In this document: positions 24,531 through 25,579 of the stretch, one piece after another
Layout of the letters: the number at the start of each line of letters is the position of its first letter
How positions within the stretch are numbered: the first letter of the stretch is position 1
Origin: a virus
Strand: one strand, 5' to 3'
Virus record (IMG/VR): IMGVR_UViG_3300021368_001496
Coordinates: 1 to 25,579 of that record
DNA: 25,579 nt
Program-made: the position numbers and the translations under genes
Notes under the pieces: model-generated
Database searches by the model: none
Told to the model about the DNA's origin: nothing
Seen by the model: the letters and a program-made list of their open reading frames with translations, nothing else

Positions 24531-25001
24531 ATGTTAGTTGCAAAAATAGTAGATGATAGAATAGAAGTAGTGGGAGAACATAAGAAATTGTTCCCAAATG
24601 TATCTTTTCCTAAAACTGGCCCTGATGATGATTGGCTCAATCAAAATTCTGTTAAAATAGTCTCTGTATATAAAGAATATAATAAAGCAACTCAGAGGTT
24701 AGTAACCGTTGAAGAACCTTATATCGAAGGTGATTTTGTTTATGCCGTTCAAGTTGTAGACTTAACAGCCCAAGAACAATCTGATAATGCAAATACTCAA
24801 AATTCGATGATGTCTACAGAAAAAAGAAATACAAGAAATAGTTTATTATCAGACACAGACTGGACTCAAATGACAGACTCTCCATTAACAAATGAAAAAA
24901 AGACAGAGTGGGCTAATTATCGTCAAGCACTTAGGGATTTACCTACAAATAGTGAGTGGCCAAATGTGGAAATGCCTAATACCTCAGTTTATATTACATA
25001 A
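24531..25001 (+). CDS. Tail fibre assembly chaperone-like protein
   Basis: 156 residues. The N-terminal half (MLVAKIVDDRIEVVGEHKKL, then a SVKIVSVYKEYN strand) is specific to this protein. The C-terminal half holds the widespread phage motif RNSLLSDTDWTQMTDSPLTN near residues 102-121, followed by EWANYRQALRDLPTN near residues 127-141. That motif marks the phage tail assembly chaperone family (Phage_tail_APC type) and the ends of some fibre proteins. Known or suspected role: assisting folding or attachment of the fibre encoded just upstream. It follows the LamG fibre by 8 nt with a ribosome site on the stop codon, as fibre-chaperone pairs often do. It could be a minor particle component instead. 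Confidence 0.75.
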   Translation: MLVAKIVDDRIEVVGEHKKLFPNVSFPKTGPDDDWLNQNSVKIVSVYKEYNKATQRLVTVEEPYIEGDFVYAVQVVDLTAQEQSDNANTQNSMMSTEKRNTRNSLLSDTDWTQMTDSPLTNEKKTEWANYRQALRDLPTNSEWPNVEMPNTSVYIT

Positions 25002-25004
25002 ATA
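24997..25004 (+). promoter_or_regulatory. Probable late promoter octamer CATAAATA
   Basis: Seven of eight bases match the late consensus, and the octamer contains the stop codon of the chaperone-like gene. The expected start at about 25010 gives a leader of about 20 bases with the ribosome site AAAGGA (25018-25023), a good arrangement for the GTG at 25030. Confidence 0.5.
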
Positions 25005-25017
25005 AAAAGAATAATAT

Positions 25018-25023
25018 AAAGGA
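25018..25023 (+). promoter_or_regulatory. Ribosome binding site AAAGGA before a GTG start
   Basis: A Shine-Dalgarno sequence 6 bases before the GTG at 25030. It supports that non-ATG start, as does alignment with the N-terminus of the paralogue at 15006 (MSYIGRGP versus MYIGNTP). Confidence 0.65.
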
Positions 25024-25029
25024 AAAAAC

Positions 25030-25515
25030 GTGTACATAGGAAACACCCCAAGAACTGCTAATTTTCTTATAGATCAATTTAGTGGAGATAATACTGAAGT
25101 CAATTTCACTTTATCTTTAGCACCAGGTTCTCTTATCTCTATTTTAGTTTTTATATCTGGAGTAAGACAATCAATAAATGATTACAGTTTAAATGGTGCT
25201 GTATTGACATTCACTAGTCCACCAGCGACAGGTTCTAATAATATAGAGGTTGTTCATATAGCACATGATGCTGGAACTGTTCCATCAGATTTATCTGTAT
25301 CAACAGCAAAATTACAAGATAGAGCTGTTACTGACACGAAGTTAGCAAATACGGCTGTTACTGCCGGAGACTATGGGGATGAAGGTAATATACCAGTTCT
25401 TAGAGTAGATGCACAAGGTCGAGTTACAAGTGCAGCTAATGTAACAGTAAATATACCAGCTGTATATACAGATGCAAATGCCATACCAACAATACTCATG
25501 CTTGGCGGTATGTGA
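25030..25515 (+). CDS. Tail fibre-like protein with T7-fibre-type N-terminus, copy B
   Basis: 161 residues, paralogue of the gene at 15006-15554. Shared features are the start (YIGNTPRT versus YIGRGPDT), FSGDNTEVNFTL, the ILVFISGVRQSINDYSL segment, DLSVSTAKLQDRAVTDTKL with its short trimeric-fibre repeats, and TAGDYGDEGNIPVLRVDAQG. Copy B has two AVTxxKL repeats where copy A has three, and its C-terminus (NAIPTILMLGGM) differs. Likely a fibre connector or small fibre attached to the particle by its N-terminal domain. It starts at GTG with a good ribosome site and a candidate late promoter. The next gene again matches the partner of copy A. Confidence 0.72.
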   Translation: MYIGNTPRTANFLIDQFSGDNTEVNFTLSLAPGSLISILVFISGVRQSINDYSLNGAVLTFTSPPATGSNNIEVVHIAHDAGTVPSDLSVSTAKLQDRAVTDTKLANTAVTAGDYGDEGNIPVLRVDAQGRVTSAANVTVNIPAVYTDANAIPTILMLGGM

Positions 25516-25532
25516 TTAAGATAGGAAATTAA

Positions 25533-25579
25533 ATGGCAACAAATTACAAAGTATTAGGACAAATAAACCCAACTGCAAA
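25533..25579 (+). CDS. Small beta-rich tail protein, copy B (3' truncated)
   Basis: Only 15 codons are visible before the window ends: MATNYKVLGQINPTA. They align with MPQSFKKLGAVVPTA at the start of the gene at 15561 (shared K-LG-and-PTA pattern). A ribosome site (AGGAAAT, about 25523-25529) precedes the ATG. Its position after copy B of the fibre gene repeats the order of the earlier pair, which is the main support for the call. Length and downstream content cannot be seen. Confidence 0.6.
   Translation, partial: MATNYKVLGQINPTA

Noticed and set aside
1-25579. CRISPR arrays, tRNA genes, insertion sequences, attachment sites
   Set aside because: No regular direct repeats with spacers, no cloverleaf-like intergenic sequence and no transposase-like gene were seen; gaps are all under 70 bases.

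Overview
This window is one co-directional block of structural genes from a tailed bacteriophage: the late tail and baseplate region of an AT-rich, T4-like marine myovirus. The evidence is a contiguous baseplate set (spike C-terminus, PAAR tip, gp25, gp6, a probable gp7-position protein, gp8) with recognisable T4 signatures. It is followed by a run of fibre and adhesin genes of types common in marine cyanophage and pelagiphage genomes. All genes lie on the + strand, with gaps of 0-67 nt or overlaps of 1-4 nt. I see no host gene, tRNA, rRNA, CRISPR array or insertion sequence. The host cannot be fixed from the sequence; a marine bacterium (picocyanobacterium or SAR11-like) is an inference from style and base composition only.

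Layout. (1) 1-7414, baseplate hub tip and wedge: truncated gp5-like spike, PAAR spike tip, gp25, gp6, an 834-aa wedge-position protein and gp8. (2) 7424-13164, a very large (1844 aa) DUF4815-like baseplate-associated protein and a small charged helical protein. (3) 13165-14644, two tandem paralogues, each carrying a plastocyanin-like His...Cys-x2-His-x3-Met signature; this is the most unusual feature of the window. (4) 14678-15914, three small tail proteins, one with a T7-fibre-like N-terminal module and trimeric fibre repeats. (5) 15930-19346, three consecutive glycine-rich paralogues, candidate polyglycine-type adhesins. (6) 19414-25001, a conserved marine-phage protein of unknown function, a 1553-aa fibre with seven LamG/ConA-like jelly-roll domains, and a tail-assembly-chaperone-like protein. 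(7) 25030-end, a second copy of the two-gene cassette seen at 15006-15914, the second gene cut by the window edge.

How the genes work together. The first block should build the baseplate hub tip and wedges. The 1844-aa protein probably occupies the baseplate periphery where T4 has gp9-gp12, none of which is recognisable here. The remaining genes probably form or decorate fibres that contact the host, and their duplications and repeats look like diversification of host recognition. T4-type late promoter octamers (NATAAATA) occur at several gene junctions, most convincingly at 19357, 24997 and 810, which suggests nested late transcripts driven by a gp55-like sigma factor.

Limits. Assignments come from reading motifs without database searches. 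Base composition, identities and domain borders are visual estimates.
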